In this document: in pieces, positions 1-8,795 of the stretch
Layout: each line of letters opens with the position of its first letter
Numbering within the stretch: the first letter of the stretch is position 1
Assembly: GCA_022843605.1 (NCBI GenBank)
Contig: JALHNI010000008.1
Location: 1 to 64,000 of the forward strand
Direction of reading: 5' to 3'
Source: Bryobacter sp.
GTDB lineage: Bacteria > Acidobacteriota > Terriglobia > Bryobacterales > Bryobacteraceae
DNA: 64,000 nt
Program-made: the position numbers and the translations under genes
The notes under the pieces: generated by a model
The model's input: only the letters and a program-made list of their open reading frames with translations
Databases searched by the model: none
What the model was told of the DNA's origin: nothing

Positions 1-721
1 GCCACTTACCCGTTTCAATCGCCGCCGCCGCATCGTAGCTGCCGTTGGCATCCACGTAAATCGTGGTGCCGTCTCCCATCCGCTTGCGCGCTAACTCGAG
101 CATCTTCTTCGTACGGCCTGGGTAAGTGTCGACATTGCGGGACATGCGCCCGCCGATCTTGAACTTCATCGCCTCCGTATTGGTCTCGGCCAAGCCGCGC
201 ACGTAGACGTCAACTTCTTCTTCGGCGGTCGTCTCACGTCCGGAGCCCGAGAGATACACCGGAATCTCCTTGCGCTTCATGCCGTACATCAGTTCGCACA
301 CCGGCTTCTTCGCCGTCCGCCCTAACAGATCCCAGATGGCATGTTCGACGGCGGCGACGGGACTCCAGAAAGTCTGCCCGGAGATCTTGTAGTGGGGAAT
401 GTAGACCGCATCGATCAGGCTCTCGAGATCCCGCGCATCTTTGCCCACAAAGAACGGCATCACCCGGCGCAGCAGGATCGGTACAAAGTCGTCGATGTCC
501 TTGGTGCGCACCAGTCCTACCACGCCGTCGGTGCTGGTGGCGCGGACGAATGTGACCTTGCCTTTTGCCAGGTACTCGATGCTCGCGATCTTCACCGGCG
601 CGCCGAACTTTTTATGCAGGTGGAAGAGCGGGGCCTCGTAGCCGGGCACTCGCCGGGGGAAGTCCTGCGCCACCGCCACACCGGCGCCGGCCAGGGTCAT
701 CAGATACTCTCTGCGTCGCAT
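1..721 (-). CDS. Enolase-superfamily (mandelate racemase/muconate lactonizing type) enzyme, partial
   Basis: The gene runs off the left edge of the window; about 240 N-terminal residues are visible from ATG at 721. After a short arginine-rich start (MRRREYLMTLAGAGVAVAQ, possibly an export signal) comes the capping domain. The barrel then shows a KFK motif (K186, K188), the usual place of the catalytic lysine of the mandelate racemase subgroup, and VDANG (D224, N226), the usual first metal ligand region. Family members abstract the alpha-proton of a carboxylate (sugar acid dehydration, racemisation). The substrate cannot be told from this half. It is divergent from the ceramidase-like gene, with 47 nt between them. 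Superfamily confident; specificity unknown. Confidence 0.85.
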   Translation of the reverse strand, partial: MRRREYLMTLAGAGVAVAQDFPRRVPGYEAPLFHLHKKFGAPVKIASIEYLAKGKVTFVRATSTDGVVGLVRTKDIDDFVPILLRRVMPFFVGKDARDLESLIDAVYIPHYKISGQTFWSPVAAVEHAIWDLLGRTAKKPVCELMYGMKRKEIPVYLSGSGRETTAEEEVDVYVRGLAETNTEAMKFKIGGRMSRNVDTYPGRTKKMLELARKRMGDGTTIYVDANGSYDAAAAIETGKW

Positions 722-768
722 GCTGGCCGCTATTGTTTCACGTCTGAAAGTTGTGAGAAGCTTCGGCA

Positions 769-2028
769 GTGCAACGTATGATCGCTTTCCTCCTTCTGGC
801 CGGTACTCTGGCCGCAGCTGACTTCCGGGCTTCCGTCGTCAAGGTGGACATCACACCGAAGACACCACAGTGGCTGATGGGCTACGGCCCGCGACTCTCA
901 ACCGGCGTGCATGACCCTATTTTCCACAAGATCGTCGCGCTGGACGACGGCACGACGCAGTTCTTCCTGGTTGCTTCCGATCTCTGCATCTTTTCGCCCA
1001 GCGTCTACGACGACGCGACGAAACGCCTGAAGCAGGAGACGGGCATCGACGCGCGCAACGTCTGGTGGACCGTCACGCACACGCACTCCGGGCCCGAAGT
1101 GGGTCCGCCCGGCATGTACGACGTGCTACTGCAGGGCCGCTCCGACCATGAGTTCAACAAAGACTATGCCGAGTTCGCGATCGTGTCCCTCATCCAAGGC
1201 ATCAAGGATGCCCGCGCCCGCCTGGCCCCCGCTCGGATGGGCATCGGCACCGGCAGCGCGCAAGCCAACATCAACCGGAGGGCGCGCGATATCGACGGCA
1301 AGATCTCGTTGGGCCTGAACCCTGATGGTCCGGTGGACCGCCAGATCGGCCTCATCCGCCTGGACCACCCCGACGGCAAGCCCCTCGCACTCATCGCCAA
1401 CTACGCCATGCATGGGACGGTGATGGGTGGCCAGTTCATGGAAGTGAGCGGCGATGGACCCGGTACGGTGGCGGCCTATGTCGAGGGCAAGCTTGGCGTG
1501 CCGATGCTCTACATCAACGGTGCCGCGGGCAACATCGCGCCGATTTATAGCGTGTATCCGTCACCGAAAGCCGGCCACCTGTCGGAGTTCGGCGTTCTGT
1601 TGGGCGATCGGATTCTCGAAGCGAACCGTTATCTGAACGCCCCGGCGGGGCCGGTGCAGTTGCAATCAGCCGAGACGTTCGTCGAGACGCCGCGCAAGGC
1701 CGGCATGGGCTGGCCCGTGGGTCTGGAACGCTACACCACGCAGGACAAATCAGTCCGCATTCCGGTGCGCTACTTGCGCCTCAACGATACGGTTTTGTGG
1801 GCGGCGCCCGTCGAGATGTTCTGCGAACTGGCCTTCGCTGTGCGCCATGCCTCCCCCTTTCGCCATACCTTTTTCTTCGGCTATACGAACGGCTGGCTCG
1901 GTTACCTGCCGACGGCCAAGGCGTTTGAAGAGGGAGGCTACGAACCGCGGACGTCGCCGTTCACGCCGCGCGTGGAATCTGACTTAACTCGCGCGGTAAT
2001 TGCGTATTTGCACAGCATGGGCCGGTAG
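769..2028 (+). CDS. Neutral/alkaline ceramidase-like secreted hydrolase
   Basis: A 419-residue protein with a hydrophobic signal peptide (IAFLLLAGTLAAA). The segment after it, KVDITPKTPQWLMGYG, and the THTHSGPE motif (H104, H106) are typical of the neutral/alkaline non-lysosomal ceramidase N-terminal family, in which histidines bind zinc. Acidobacterial and planctomycete relatives are shorter than true ceramidases and their substrate is usually unknown. The start is GTG 769 because GAGAAG lies 8 nt upstream; ATG 778 is the alternative. The stop is 11 nt before the next gene, so the two may be cotranscribed. Hydrolysis of sphingolipid-like amides is inferred from family only. Confidence 0.75.
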   Translation: MQRMIAFLLLAGTLAAADFRASVVKVDITPKTPQWLMGYGPRLSTGVHDPIFHKIVALDDGTTQFFLVASDLCIFSPSVYDDATKRLKQETGIDARNVWWTVTHTHSGPEVGPPGMYDVLLQGRSDHEFNKDYAEFAIVSLIQGIKDARARLAPARMGIGTGSAQANINRRARDIDGKISLGLNPDGPVDRQIGLIRLDHPDGKPLALIANYAMHGTVMGGQFMEVSGDGPGTVAAYVEGKLGVPMLYINGAAGNIAPIYSVYPSPKAGHLSEFGVLLGDRILEANRYLNAPAGPVQLQSAETFVETPRKAGMGWPVGLERYTTQDKSVRIPVRYLRLNDTVLWAAPVEMFCELAFAVRHASPFRHTFFFGYTNGWLGYLPTAKAFEEGGYEPRTSPFTPRVESDLTRAVIAYLHSMGR

Positions 2029-2039
2029 AATGGGGAGGT

Positions 2040-3338
2040 ATGAACCTCTCCCGACGCTCGGCGCTCGCCGCACCCTTCTTCATCCGGAATCTGATCTCCG
2101 CCCCGCCGAGCGACCGTGTGCGGTTGGCCTCCATGGGCGCGAGCGCGATGGCTTACGCCACGCTGCACGGCATCGCGACCCACCCTTCCGTCGATCTCGT
2201 CTGCGTCGCCGACGTTGACACCTCCCGAAATGGCCGCGTCGCAGCCACCTACCCCAAGGCCACGCTACATCAGGACTGGCGCAAGATGCTGAAGCGGGAG
2301 CACAAGAACCTGGACGCCGTTTGCGTCGGTACGCCGGACCACATGCATGCCCCGCAGGCCATGACCGCCATGCGCTACGGGTTGCATGTCTACTGCCAGA
2401 AGCCGCTCACGTCGCACGTCCACGAAACGCGGCAACTCACCAGATACGCCCAATCGAAGGGCCTCATCACCCAGATGGGCATTCAGATTCATTCGTTCGC
2501 CGAGTATCAAGTTGCCGTCAACCTGGTGCAAAGCGGGGTGATTGGCAAGGTGAAGGAAGTCCATGCCTGGAGCAACAAGAAATGGGGCGACCTGGAACCC
2601 CGTCCCAGCACCAGCGATCCGGTGCCGTCGACACTCGATTGGGATGGCTGGGTGGGCGTCGGCCGGCCCGAGAGCTACATCAAGGACTACTGCCATCCGG
2701 GGAACTGGCGCAAGCGCCTCGAGTTCGGCACGGGCACTTTCGGCGATATGGGTTGCCACGTCTATGACCCCGTCTTCGGTGCGCTCGGACTCACCGCGCC
2801 ACTGACCGTGCGCGCCGAAGGCCCCGCGCCCACGGCCAATAACTGGGCAATCAACGCGATCGTCAAGTACGTCTATCCGGGCACACCGTTTACCGACGGC
2901 AAGACGGTGCCCGTCACCTGGTACGACGGCGATGCGCGTCCTTCAGCTGAAGTCGAGGCCCTGGTGGAAGGCGCGAAGTGGCCCGGCACCGGGTCAGTGA
3001 TTATTGGCACGAAGGGCGTCATGCTGTTGCCGCACTTCACTATGCCGCAGCTCTTTCCGCGCGCGCAGTACGCAGACTTCAGACTTCCCGAGATCAAGGC
3101 CAATAACCACTATCACGAGTTTGTTGAGGCCATCAAGGGCAATGGCAAAACTTCGACGGCGTTCAGTTACTCGGGCCCGTTAAGCGAGTCAGTGTTACTC
3201 GGCAGTTTGGCGACCCGCTTCCCCAACACGACCCTGGAATGGGATTCGGCGAAGCTGCGTTTTAAGAACGAGAAGGCGGCGAACGTCTTTCTGAAGCGCC
3301 GCTATCGCGCTGGCTGGAAGGTAATGGGACTCGGATAA
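2040..3338 (+). CDS. Gfo/Idh/MocA family oxidoreductase, Tat-type start
   Basis: A 432-residue NAD(P)-dependent oxidoreductase-like protein. The N-terminus MNLSRRSALAAPF resembles a twin-arginine signal, as in many secreted Gfo/Idh/MocA proteins of Acidobacteria and Planctomycetes. The Rossmann part starts near residue 25 (VRLASMGASAMAYA) and lacks a clean GxGxxG. The usual EKP motif is CQKPLTS, a variant found in part of this secreted subfamily. The substrate is unknown, probably a sugar or sugar acid. TAGAAT lies 8 nt upstream of ATG; GGGGAGG is also present but only 1-2 nt from the start. It ends 10 nt before the deacetylase gene. Confidence 0.85.
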   Translation: MNLSRRSALAAPFFIRNLISAPPSDRVRLASMGASAMAYATLHGIATHPSVDLVCVADVDTSRNGRVAATYPKATLHQDWRKMLKREHKNLDAVCVGTPDHMHAPQAMTAMRYGLHVYCQKPLTSHVHETRQLTRYAQSKGLITQMGIQIHSFAEYQVAVNLVQSGVIGKVKEVHAWSNKKWGDLEPRPSTSDPVPSTLDWDGWVGVGRPESYIKDYCHPGNWRKRLEFGTGTFGDMGCHVYDPVFGALGLTAPLTVRAEGPAPTANNWAINAIVKYVYPGTPFTDGKTVPVTWYDGDARPSAEVEALVEGAKWPGTGSVIIGTKGVMLLPHFTMPQLFPRAQYADFRLPEIKANNHYHEFVEAIKGNGKTSTAFSYSGPLSESVLLGSLATRFPNTTLEWDSAKLRFKNEKAANVFLKRRYRAGWKVMGLG

Positions 3339-3341
3339 TAT
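3336..3341 (+). promoter_or_regulatory. -10-like hexamer, leaderless arrangement (deacetylase)
   Basis: TAATAT lies exactly 7 nt before ATG 3349 and overlaps the TAA stop codon of the upstream gene. No Shine-Dalgarno sequence is visible, so a leaderless transcript is plausible. Confidence 0.45.
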
Positions 3342-3348
3342 AGTCGCC

Positions 3349-4899
3349 ATGAACCGGCGGCAGTTTGGGATGTTAATGACGGCGGGCCAGGTGTTGCCCG
3401 CCAAAACGGTGGTGCTCACCTTTGACGACGCGGTGAAATCGCATCGAACCGTAGTGGCGCCCCTGCTGCGCGAACTGGGCTTCAACGCCACCTTCTTCGT
3501 CACCCATCGGTGGATGCAGGACGCCGAGCACTTCCTCTCCTGGCAGGACATCGCCGAACTCCACGGCATGGGCTTCGAGATCGGCAACCATACCTGGACG
3601 CATGCCGACCTCTCGACCCCGCGGGCCGCCTCCCGTCTGGCCGCCGAACTGGCGCTGGTCGATTACGAACTCAACCGGGTGAAGGTGCCGAAGCCGGTGA
3701 GCTTTGCCTGGCCCGGCAACTCCTTCGGGCCGGAAGCCCTGGCGGTGCTCCGTGAGAACGGGATTCGCTTTGCGCGCCGCGGTGCGCAACCTGAGGTGGA
3801 GTACGGCAAGATGGCGATCGGGCCTGCCTTTAACCCGCTGAAGCATCATCCCCTGCTGATCCCCACCACGGGCGACGCTTACCCTGACTGGACCATGGAC
3901 CATTTCGAGCGCGTCGTGAACTCGGGGCAGACCGTCGTCCTGCAGTTCCATGGCGTGCCCGATGTGGTACATCCATGGGTGCACACGCCGCCCGAGGCCT
4001 TCCGAAGGTACATGCAGTATCTGAAGGCGAACGGCTTTCGGACGCTCGCCTTGCGCGACCTCGCGCCGTACCTAGGAACGCCGAAGGACCCCTTACTCAG
4101 CGCCCGCTACAAGCCCAAGCCGGCCCCCTTGCCTTTGCCGCTCGAAGTGGAGGCCACGCGGCAGGATCTGCCCTATTGGCGCGGCGTCATTCGTGAGCAC
4201 GGCTACACCGCGGCCGAAGCGCAGCTCGTCACCGGCCTGCCGGAACGCGCCGGTAAAGTCGTTGACGGCCTGCGGCTGCGGCCATATCCAGGCGGGAAGC
4301 ACATGCGGATCGGCTTCCTGGAAGGCGCCGTAAACCCGATGCGCGGCACCAAGGCCTCCGTCTTTCTGCCTTGGAAGGGTGCGGGCTACCTGGTGGTGGA
4401 CCTGCCGGAAGCGGTGATGGCCAATGGCAAGATTCACTTCCTCGGCCACACGCATATCCCGACCAGGTGGGATGAACAGAATGTGAGGATCGAGAACCGC
4501 GACTGGGAGCGGAAACCCGATGGCTCGCTGACGAACGAGTGGTTGCTGCCGGATAAAGTAGCGATCGGCGCGTCGATCCGCTTGAATCAGCAGGTGGTGG
4601 AGATGGAGTGCTGGATCCGCAATGGCTCGGATACCGCGCTCAAGAACATGCGGGCCCAAGTCTGCGCGATGTTCCGCGGAGCGCCGGCGTTCGCGGCCCA
4701 GACGAACGACAACAAGAAGCTCGAATCGCCGCGTGCCGAGACACGGGCGGGCGAGCGTTGGGTGGCCACCGAGTGGGAGGACTGCCAGCGGGTGTGGGGC
4801 AATCCGCGCTGCCCGTGCATGCACTCGGACCCTAAGTTCCCGGACTGCGCTCCCGGCGAGACCGTCCGGCGAACGGGACGGCTCTGGTTCTCTCAGTAG
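3349..4899 (+). CDS. Polysaccharide deacetylase (NodB homology) with C-terminal extension
   Basis: A 516-residue protein. The N-terminal half is a NodB-type carbohydrate esterase 4 domain: TFDDA (D26 catalytic base, D27 metal ligand) and NHTWTH (H81, H85 metal ligands), so all core metal residues are present. It should remove N-acetyl or other acyl groups from a polysaccharide such as peptidoglycan or chitin-like material. The C-terminal roughly 230 residues are outside NodB and not recognised. They include a Cys-rich end (NPRCPCMHSDPKFPDC) that may bind metal or form disulfides. MNRRQF resembles a truncated Tat start without a long hydrophobic segment. The 3' end overlaps the convergent FAD oxidase gene by 7 nt. 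Confidence 0.85.
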   Translation: MNRRQFGMLMTAGQVLPAKTVVLTFDDAVKSHRTVVAPLLRELGFNATFFVTHRWMQDAEHFLSWQDIAELHGMGFEIGNHTWTHADLSTPRAASRLAAELALVDYELNRVKVPKPVSFAWPGNSFGPEALAVLRENGIRFARRGAQPEVEYGKMAIGPAFNPLKHHPLLIPTTGDAYPDWTMDHFERVVNSGQTVVLQFHGVPDVVHPWVHTPPEAFRRYMQYLKANGFRTLALRDLAPYLGTPKDPLLSARYKPKPAPLPLPLEVEATRQDLPYWRGVIREHGYTAAEAQLVTGLPERAGKVVDGLRLRPYPGGKHMRIGFLEGAVNPMRGTKASVFLPWKGAGYLVVDLPEAVMANGKIHFLGHTHIPTRWDEQNVRIENRDWERKPDGSLTNEWLLPDKVAIGASIRLNQQVVEMECWIRNGSDTALKNMRAQVCAMFRGAPAFAAQTNDNKKLESPRAETRAGERWVATEWEDCQRVWGNPRCPCMHSDPKFPDCAPGETVRRTGRLWFSQ

Positions 4900-6239
4900 G
4901 GCGGAAACAGAGTTCCCGGACCTAACCGGCCATCCGGATCCAGGCGGCGCTTCACCGCTTTCATCGCGGCGATGTGTTCCGGCCGGTACTGTACAGCGAG
5001 TAACTTCGACTTACTCTTGCCGAGCCCGTGTTCGGCGGCAACCGAGCCGCCCAGCGAAACCGCCTTCCGGGCAAACTCGGTGAGCAGCCAGACGCCGGCG
5101 TTATAGCGCTGTTCGGTGGTGGGCATCATCAGGACGTGGGCATGGGCGTCGCCGACATGGCCAATAATGCAGTACTCGCCCGGCATCGCCGCGTCGAGGC
5201 TCTTGCGGTAGTAAGTGAGCATGTCGCGGTGTTGGTCGATGGGCACCGAGAAGTCAGTGAGCAGGGTTGGGAAGCCGTTGCGCTGTGAGACGGCCAGGGC
5301 GGTTTCAGGCAAGGCGTGGCGGAACTGGCGGAAGCGTTCGCGGTCCGCGTCGTTGGTGCCGAACCAGGATTGCCGTTCAAGCGCGTGCTGTTTCGCGAGC
5401 CGGTCGCTCCAGGCGTCTGTATCGTCGCCGATCTGCTCGATGATAAGGGCGGCTCGGGCCTCGCGCGGCGTTTCGGGATAGCGTTGAGCGATCAGGCGTA
5501 GGCCCGCCTCGTCGACGTACTCGAGCATGCGCAGGTCCGGCACTGAACGCCAGGCTTCGAGCGCGTCCTGGCAGGCTTCGTCGGACGCAAACATCACCAC
5601 GCCGTTCAGCAGCGCGGGCGGATTGGGCAAGAGGCGCAACTCGGCCTCGATCACCAGGCCGAGCGTGCCCTCGGCGCCGACGAAGAGATCGATCCAGTCC
5701 ATGCCGGGCTTCAGCGGATAGCCGGCCGAGTGTTTGCGCGCTTTAGGCTGCGGCACTTCGGGTACGGCGAAGTCGATCGCATCTCCGCGCTTGACGTCGA
5801 GCACGGTGCCATCGGCCAAAGCCACTCGCAGGCGTTGAACCCAGCGGCGCGTCGCGCCGTACTTGAAGCTGCGCGAACCGCTGGCGTTGCAGGCGATGGT
5901 GCCGCCGATGAAGGCCATGGTCTCGGTGGGATCGGGCGGATAGAACTGGCCGGTAGCCTTGGCCGCGGCGTGCAGTTCCTGCAAAGTGATTCCGGCGCCG
6001 GCAATGGCGCAACCCTCGGCAACTTCCAGGCGCCGGAACTTCTCCATGGAAATCAACCAGCCGGACTGCGGCACACGTCCGCCGGTGACGCCGCTACCGC
6101 CACCGGCAATGGTGACGGGCATTTGCGCGGCTTGTGCTTCGGCCAGGATGGCCAACAGTTCGGCTTCGTTGGCGGGGACGCAGATTCGTTCCGCGTGGCC
6201 TTTGATGCCACTGGCGTCTTCAAGATAACCCCAACTCAT
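4893..6239 (-). CDS. FAD-binding oxidase, GlcD/D-lactate dehydrogenase type
   Basis: A 448-residue flavoprotein. The PP-loop GGGSGVTGGRVP near residue 50 and the later GGTIACNASGSRSFKYG and GAEGTLGLVIEAEL segments are typical of FAD_binding_4 2-hydroxy-acid dehydrogenases (GlcD, LldD-like D-lactate dehydrogenase). The C-terminal domain carries HVGDAHAHVL and AEHGLGKSK, typical FAD-oxidase C metal/substrate histidines. It probably oxidises a D-2-hydroxyacid. The start is ATG 6239 because it overlaps the stop of the upstream ThyX-like gene as ATGA, indicating translational coupling. A longer in-frame start at 6263 exists but lies inside that gene. Confidence 0.88.
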   Translation of the reverse strand: MSWGYLEDASGIKGHAERICVPANEAELLAILAEAQAAQMPVTIAGGGSGVTGGRVPQSGWLISMEKFRRLEVAEGCAIAGAGITLQELHAAAKATGQFYPPDPTETMAFIGGTIACNASGSRSFKYGATRRWVQRLRVALADGTVLDVKRGDAIDFAVPEVPQPKARKHSAGYPLKPGMDWIDLFVGAEGTLGLVIEAELRLLPNPPALLNGVVMFASDEACQDALEAWRSVPDLRMLEYVDEAGLRLIAQRYPETPREARAALIIEQIGDDTDAWSDRLAKQHALERQSWFGTNDADRERFRQFRHALPETALAVSQRNGFPTLLTDFSVPIDQHRDMLTYYRKSLDAAMPGEYCIIGHVGDAHAHVLMMPTTEQRYNAGVWLLTEFARKAVSLGGSVAAEHGLGKSKSKLLAVQYRPEHIAAMKAVKRRLDPDGRLGPGTLFPPY

Positions 6240-7639
6240 CGGGTGAGCGGATCCTCCTCCCAAGGCGGCGTGCCAGCCATCAGGTGAGCCAACTCGGGTT
6301 CTAGCTTCTCCATGCGTTCCTTCATCGCCCAGGCGATGCGCCGGTAACTGAAGTGGCCTTTGACGCCACTGCGGAGACGGGCGATGTACTGGGCTTCGGC
6401 GAAGTCCATCTTAAACAAGAATCGGCCGCGCGCGGCGAAGGGCAGCAAGTAATGCGAGCCGGGTTGGGGTAGCGTGCCCATGGCGGCCCAGGCGGCATCC
6501 ATGGCGGCGGCGTAGAAGGGCGGGGCACCGTCGGGAGTGGCATAGCCCAGGCGGCCATCGTAGGCTTGGCGGAACTGCTGGCAGCGGCGATGCCGGTGGA
6601 GGTCGCGGTAGGCGCCGACGTCCATGATGATGTCGTAAACGTAGAGGCCGCCGCGGAAGTTCGACAGCAGATCATCGTGCTTGCCACGAGAGCGCAGCGC
6701 AACTTCGATGACTTCGGCACGGCGCGCGGCGGACCATCCGGCGGCTGCGTCGTAGAGGCTGCGATAGGGCGCGTGGGTGACCGGATAGAGCAGCGTGGCG
6801 ACCACATCGGCGGCCAACTCCGAGGGGCGCAGCAGGTCAATCTCGTCGACGGCCTCGGGCAGGATGGGCAAGTTCTGCTGGGCCCAGAGAGCGAGGTCCT
6901 TACGGGACTGGGCGAGGTGCTCATCGGCGTTGACGTACTTGGCGAGCGTCGGCGCGATGGGCTCAGTGGAAGCCGCATCCCAGAGGCACTCGGGCTGGGC
7001 GGCGCAGGCGGCGGCCGTCTCGTCGCCGATCTGGCGCAACTCACCGTATTCACTGGCCTTCATGCGGCGGATCTGGCGTTCCAGGGTCCGGATGCTGGTG
7101 ACCTGGCCGATGTTGGTGGGCACACCGAAGGGCAGCAGGTAGCGGGCCACGTCGAAGGCGCGGGCGGCGAGGTTGCGCTCGTAGGCCGGCTGCGACATCT
7201 CCGCCGGTTTCGGCAGGCGTTCGGTGAGTTGCTTGAAGGCCAATTCGCGCACTTGGCCATAGGTCTCGATGAGAGCGGCGGCGGCAGCGTGGTAGCGGGC
7301 GGCCTCTTCGGCGGTGAACTCGGGCGGGGTGATGACGCCAAGCTGAGAGAAGTCCTGATACCGGGAGGACTTGGCCTGGCCATCCCACAGCTGTTCGTCC
7401 TCGATTTCGGTCGCCGCCAGCTCGCTAATGCCCTCAAAACACAGGGCTAGGTGACCCAAATCGGCGATGGAGGCGTGGCCGTACTGGAAGTAAAAATTGT
7501 CCAGAAACTTGGCTGAATCGTGGGTGCGGACCCATTCAATCGACTGCCGGATGGAATCTGCGGACCGGCTATAGCGCGCCAGGGCGTAAGCGGACTTTTC
7601 GGGCGGCATCGGGCCGATGGCAATTACTCTTTGAGGCAC
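6236..7639 (-). CDS. Double-length ThyX-like flavin-dependent thymidylate synthase
   Basis: A 467-residue protein, about twice the normal ThyX length (220-260). The N-terminal half has YGHASIADLGHLALCFEG and SSRY (residues 91-94), matching the end of the ThyX signature, but no RHR. The C-terminal half has HRHR (R349, H350, R351) followed by CQQFRQAY, matching the start of the signature without its SxRY end. This reads as two fused ThyX modules with the signature split between them. ThyX methylates dUMP to dTMP using methylenetetrahydrofolate, FAD and NADPH. Divergent dut, 19 nt away, supports a dTMP role. Start GTG 7639 follows TAGAAT by 7 nt. Whether it is catalytically active is unknown. 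Confidence 0.8.
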   Translation of the reverse strand: MPQRVIAIGPMPPEKSAYALARYSRSADSIRQSIEWVRTHDSAKFLDNFYFQYGHASIADLGHLALCFEGISELAATEIEDEQLWDGQAKSSRYQDFSQLGVITPPEFTAEEAARYHAAAAALIETYGQVRELAFKQLTERLPKPAEMSQPAYERNLAARAFDVARYLLPFGVPTNIGQVTSIRTLERQIRRMKASEYGELRQIGDETAAACAAQPECLWDAASTEPIAPTLAKYVNADEHLAQSRKDLALWAQQNLPILPEAVDEIDLLRPSELAADVVATLLYPVTHAPYRSLYDAAAGWSAARRAEVIEVALRSRGKHDDLLSNFRGGLYVYDIIMDVGAYRDLHRHRRCQQFRQAYDGRLGYATPDGAPPFYAAAMDAAWAAMGTLPQPGSHYLLPFAARGRFLFKMDFAEAQYIARLRSGVKGHFSYRRIAWAMKERMEKLEPELAHLMAGTPPWEEDPLTR

Positions 7640-7645
7640 TCACGC

Positions 7646-7652
7646 TATTCTA
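7646..7652. promoter_or_regulatory. Back-to-back -10 elements for dut (+) and thyX-like gene (-)
   Basis: On the plus strand TATTCT (7646-7651) is followed by 7 nt and ATG 7659. On the minus strand TAGAAT (7652-7647) is followed by 7 nt and GTG 7639. The two hexamers occupy the same seven base pairs, and the whole gap between the genes is only 19 bp. There is no room for ribosome binding sites, so both mRNAs are predicted to be leaderless. Confidence 0.6.
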
Positions 7653-7658
7653 ACGTCG

Positions 7659-8093
7659 ATGATCCAAATGAAGATGACCCGGCTCCATCCGGCCGCCGTT
7701 TTGCCCAAGTACGCTCATGGCCCCGACGAAGACGCGGGGATGGACCTGTGCGCGACCGAGAACGTCCTGCTGGCCCCGGGCCAGCCGCAGTTGGTGCCGA
7801 CGGGGCTGGCCATTGAACTGCCGCCCGGCTACGAAGCGCAGATCCGGCCGCGCAGCGGGCTTTCGCTGAAGCACGCGCTCACGATTCCGAACTCGCCGGC
7901 CACGATTGACCCTGGCTACCGGGGCGAGATCAAAGTGATTCTGCTGAACCTCGGCAAGACAACGTATCAGATTACGGCCGGTGACCGGATCGCGCAGATG
8001 GTGGTGGCGCAATATACGCCGGTGGAATGGGTGGAAGGCGAACTGAGCGATAGCCAGCGCGGCGAGGGCGGCTTCGGCTCTTCCGGGCGCTAA
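7659..8093 (+). CDS. dut: dUTP diphosphatase (dUTPase)
   Basis: A 144-residue trimeric-type dUTPase with all five motifs in order: DAGMDLCA (motif 1, near 25), PRSGLSLKHAL (motif 2), IDPGYRGEIKVILLN (motif 3 with the catalytic Asp), GDRIAQMVV (motif 4) and the C-terminal arm RGEGGFGSSGR (motif 5). It hydrolyses dUTP to dUMP and pyrophosphate, keeping uracil out of DNA and supplying the dTMP precursor used by the divergent ThyX-like protein. The start has no Shine-Dalgarno sequence but a TATTCT 7 nt upstream. The 3' end overlaps the convergent membrane protein gene by 4 nt. Confidence 0.97.
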   Translation: MIQMKMTRLHPAAVLPKYAHGPDEDAGMDLCATENVLLAPGQPQLVPTGLAIELPPGYEAQIRPRSGLSLKHALTIPNSPATIDPGYRGEIKVILLNLGKTTYQITAGDRIAQMVVAQYTPVEWVEGELSDSQRGEGGFGSSGR

Positions 8094-8530
8094 AGCTTTT
8101 TGCGGGCCCAGGCGATCGGGAGGCCCACCAGGAAGAGGTGGGCCAGGACGCCGTTCAGGAAAACCGACGTGACGACCGGTGGCCAAACCGGGTTCGGGAA
8201 GGCCGAGGCCGGGATGACGATGAGGTTCATCAGCAAGTAGAAGGCGAGGCCGTAGAGCATGCCGCCCTGCACCCAGTTTTTGCGGACCCAGGGTACGCTT
8301 TGCCAGACCAGATAGAAGCCGACGGCGGCGAGTAGGGCGATGACGAAGTGCAGCACGAGCCCGGCAATCGCGCTGGGGATGCCGCCGCGGTAAGCGTCGA
8401 CACCCTGGACGCCGCTGGCGATGGACTGGAGAATGCGAATGGGCCGCGCGCCGCGCAGAGCGAAGAAGATGAGGGCGTCGGCAAGGTCAAGGATGCCGGC
8501 CAGGAGTGCGCCAATCAGCGTGGCTTTCAT
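8090..8530 (-). CDS. Small integral membrane protein, unknown function
   Basis: A 146-residue hydrophobic protein with about four membrane segments: roughly residues 4-25, 55-77 (GLVLHFVIALLAAVGFYLVW), 90-108 and 118-140. Its basic C-terminus ARKKL is consistent with a cytoplasmic end. It resembles short conserved membrane proteins of unknown function common in soil bacteria. I cannot name a family. It faces a 265-bp gap and overlaps the dut 3' end by 4 nt, so it is probably monocistronic. Confidence 0.7.
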   Translation of the reverse strand: MKATLIGALLAGILDLADALIFFALRGARPIRILQSIASGVQGVDAYRGGIPSAIAGLVLHFVIALLAAVGFYLVWQSVPWVRKNWVQGGMLYGLAFYLLMNLIVIPASAFPNPVWPPVVTSVFLNGVLAHLFLVGLPIAWARKKL

Positions 8531-8639
8531 GCTGCGATGATACGCGAAACGAGGGGCTACGGAGCGAAGCCAATTTCGGGGTTTGCTTTTTGTTTTTCAT
8601 GAGTTAGGAGTTGGCTAACGGGACGGCAGCCGTCGGGGG

Positions 8640-8653
8640 TCCTCATTTGAGGA
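8640..8653. repeat. Perfect inverted repeat in the 8531-8795 gap
   Basis: TCCTCA-TT-TGAGGA is a perfect 6-bp palindrome. It lies just after GACGG-CAG-CCGTC (8622-8632), a second short hairpin. Neither has a T-run, so these are operators or structural elements rather than terminators. Nothing else is seen in this gap. Confidence 0.3.
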
Positions 8654-8783
8654 TCGCAGGCGAGGTCAAGTTTTCGGCGTGTTCCAGGAGAAGGCGGCCG
8701 GGGAAGCTGTTGTGGGGATGAGGGTTGGGATTATTTTCGGATTTGGTGACCGGCCTTCCGGGGGAGGTCCGGTGCGGCTGACG

Positions 8784-8789
8784 TAAGCT
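8784..8789 (+). promoter_or_regulatory. -10-like hexamer before the FG-GAP gene
   Basis: TAAGCT is followed by 6 nt and ATG 8796. This supports ATG 8796 rather than GTG 8790 as the start and fits a leaderless mRNA. The GGGGGAGG sequence further upstream is too far from the start to serve as a ribosome binding site. Confidence 0.35.
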
Positions 8790-8795
8790 GTGGGC

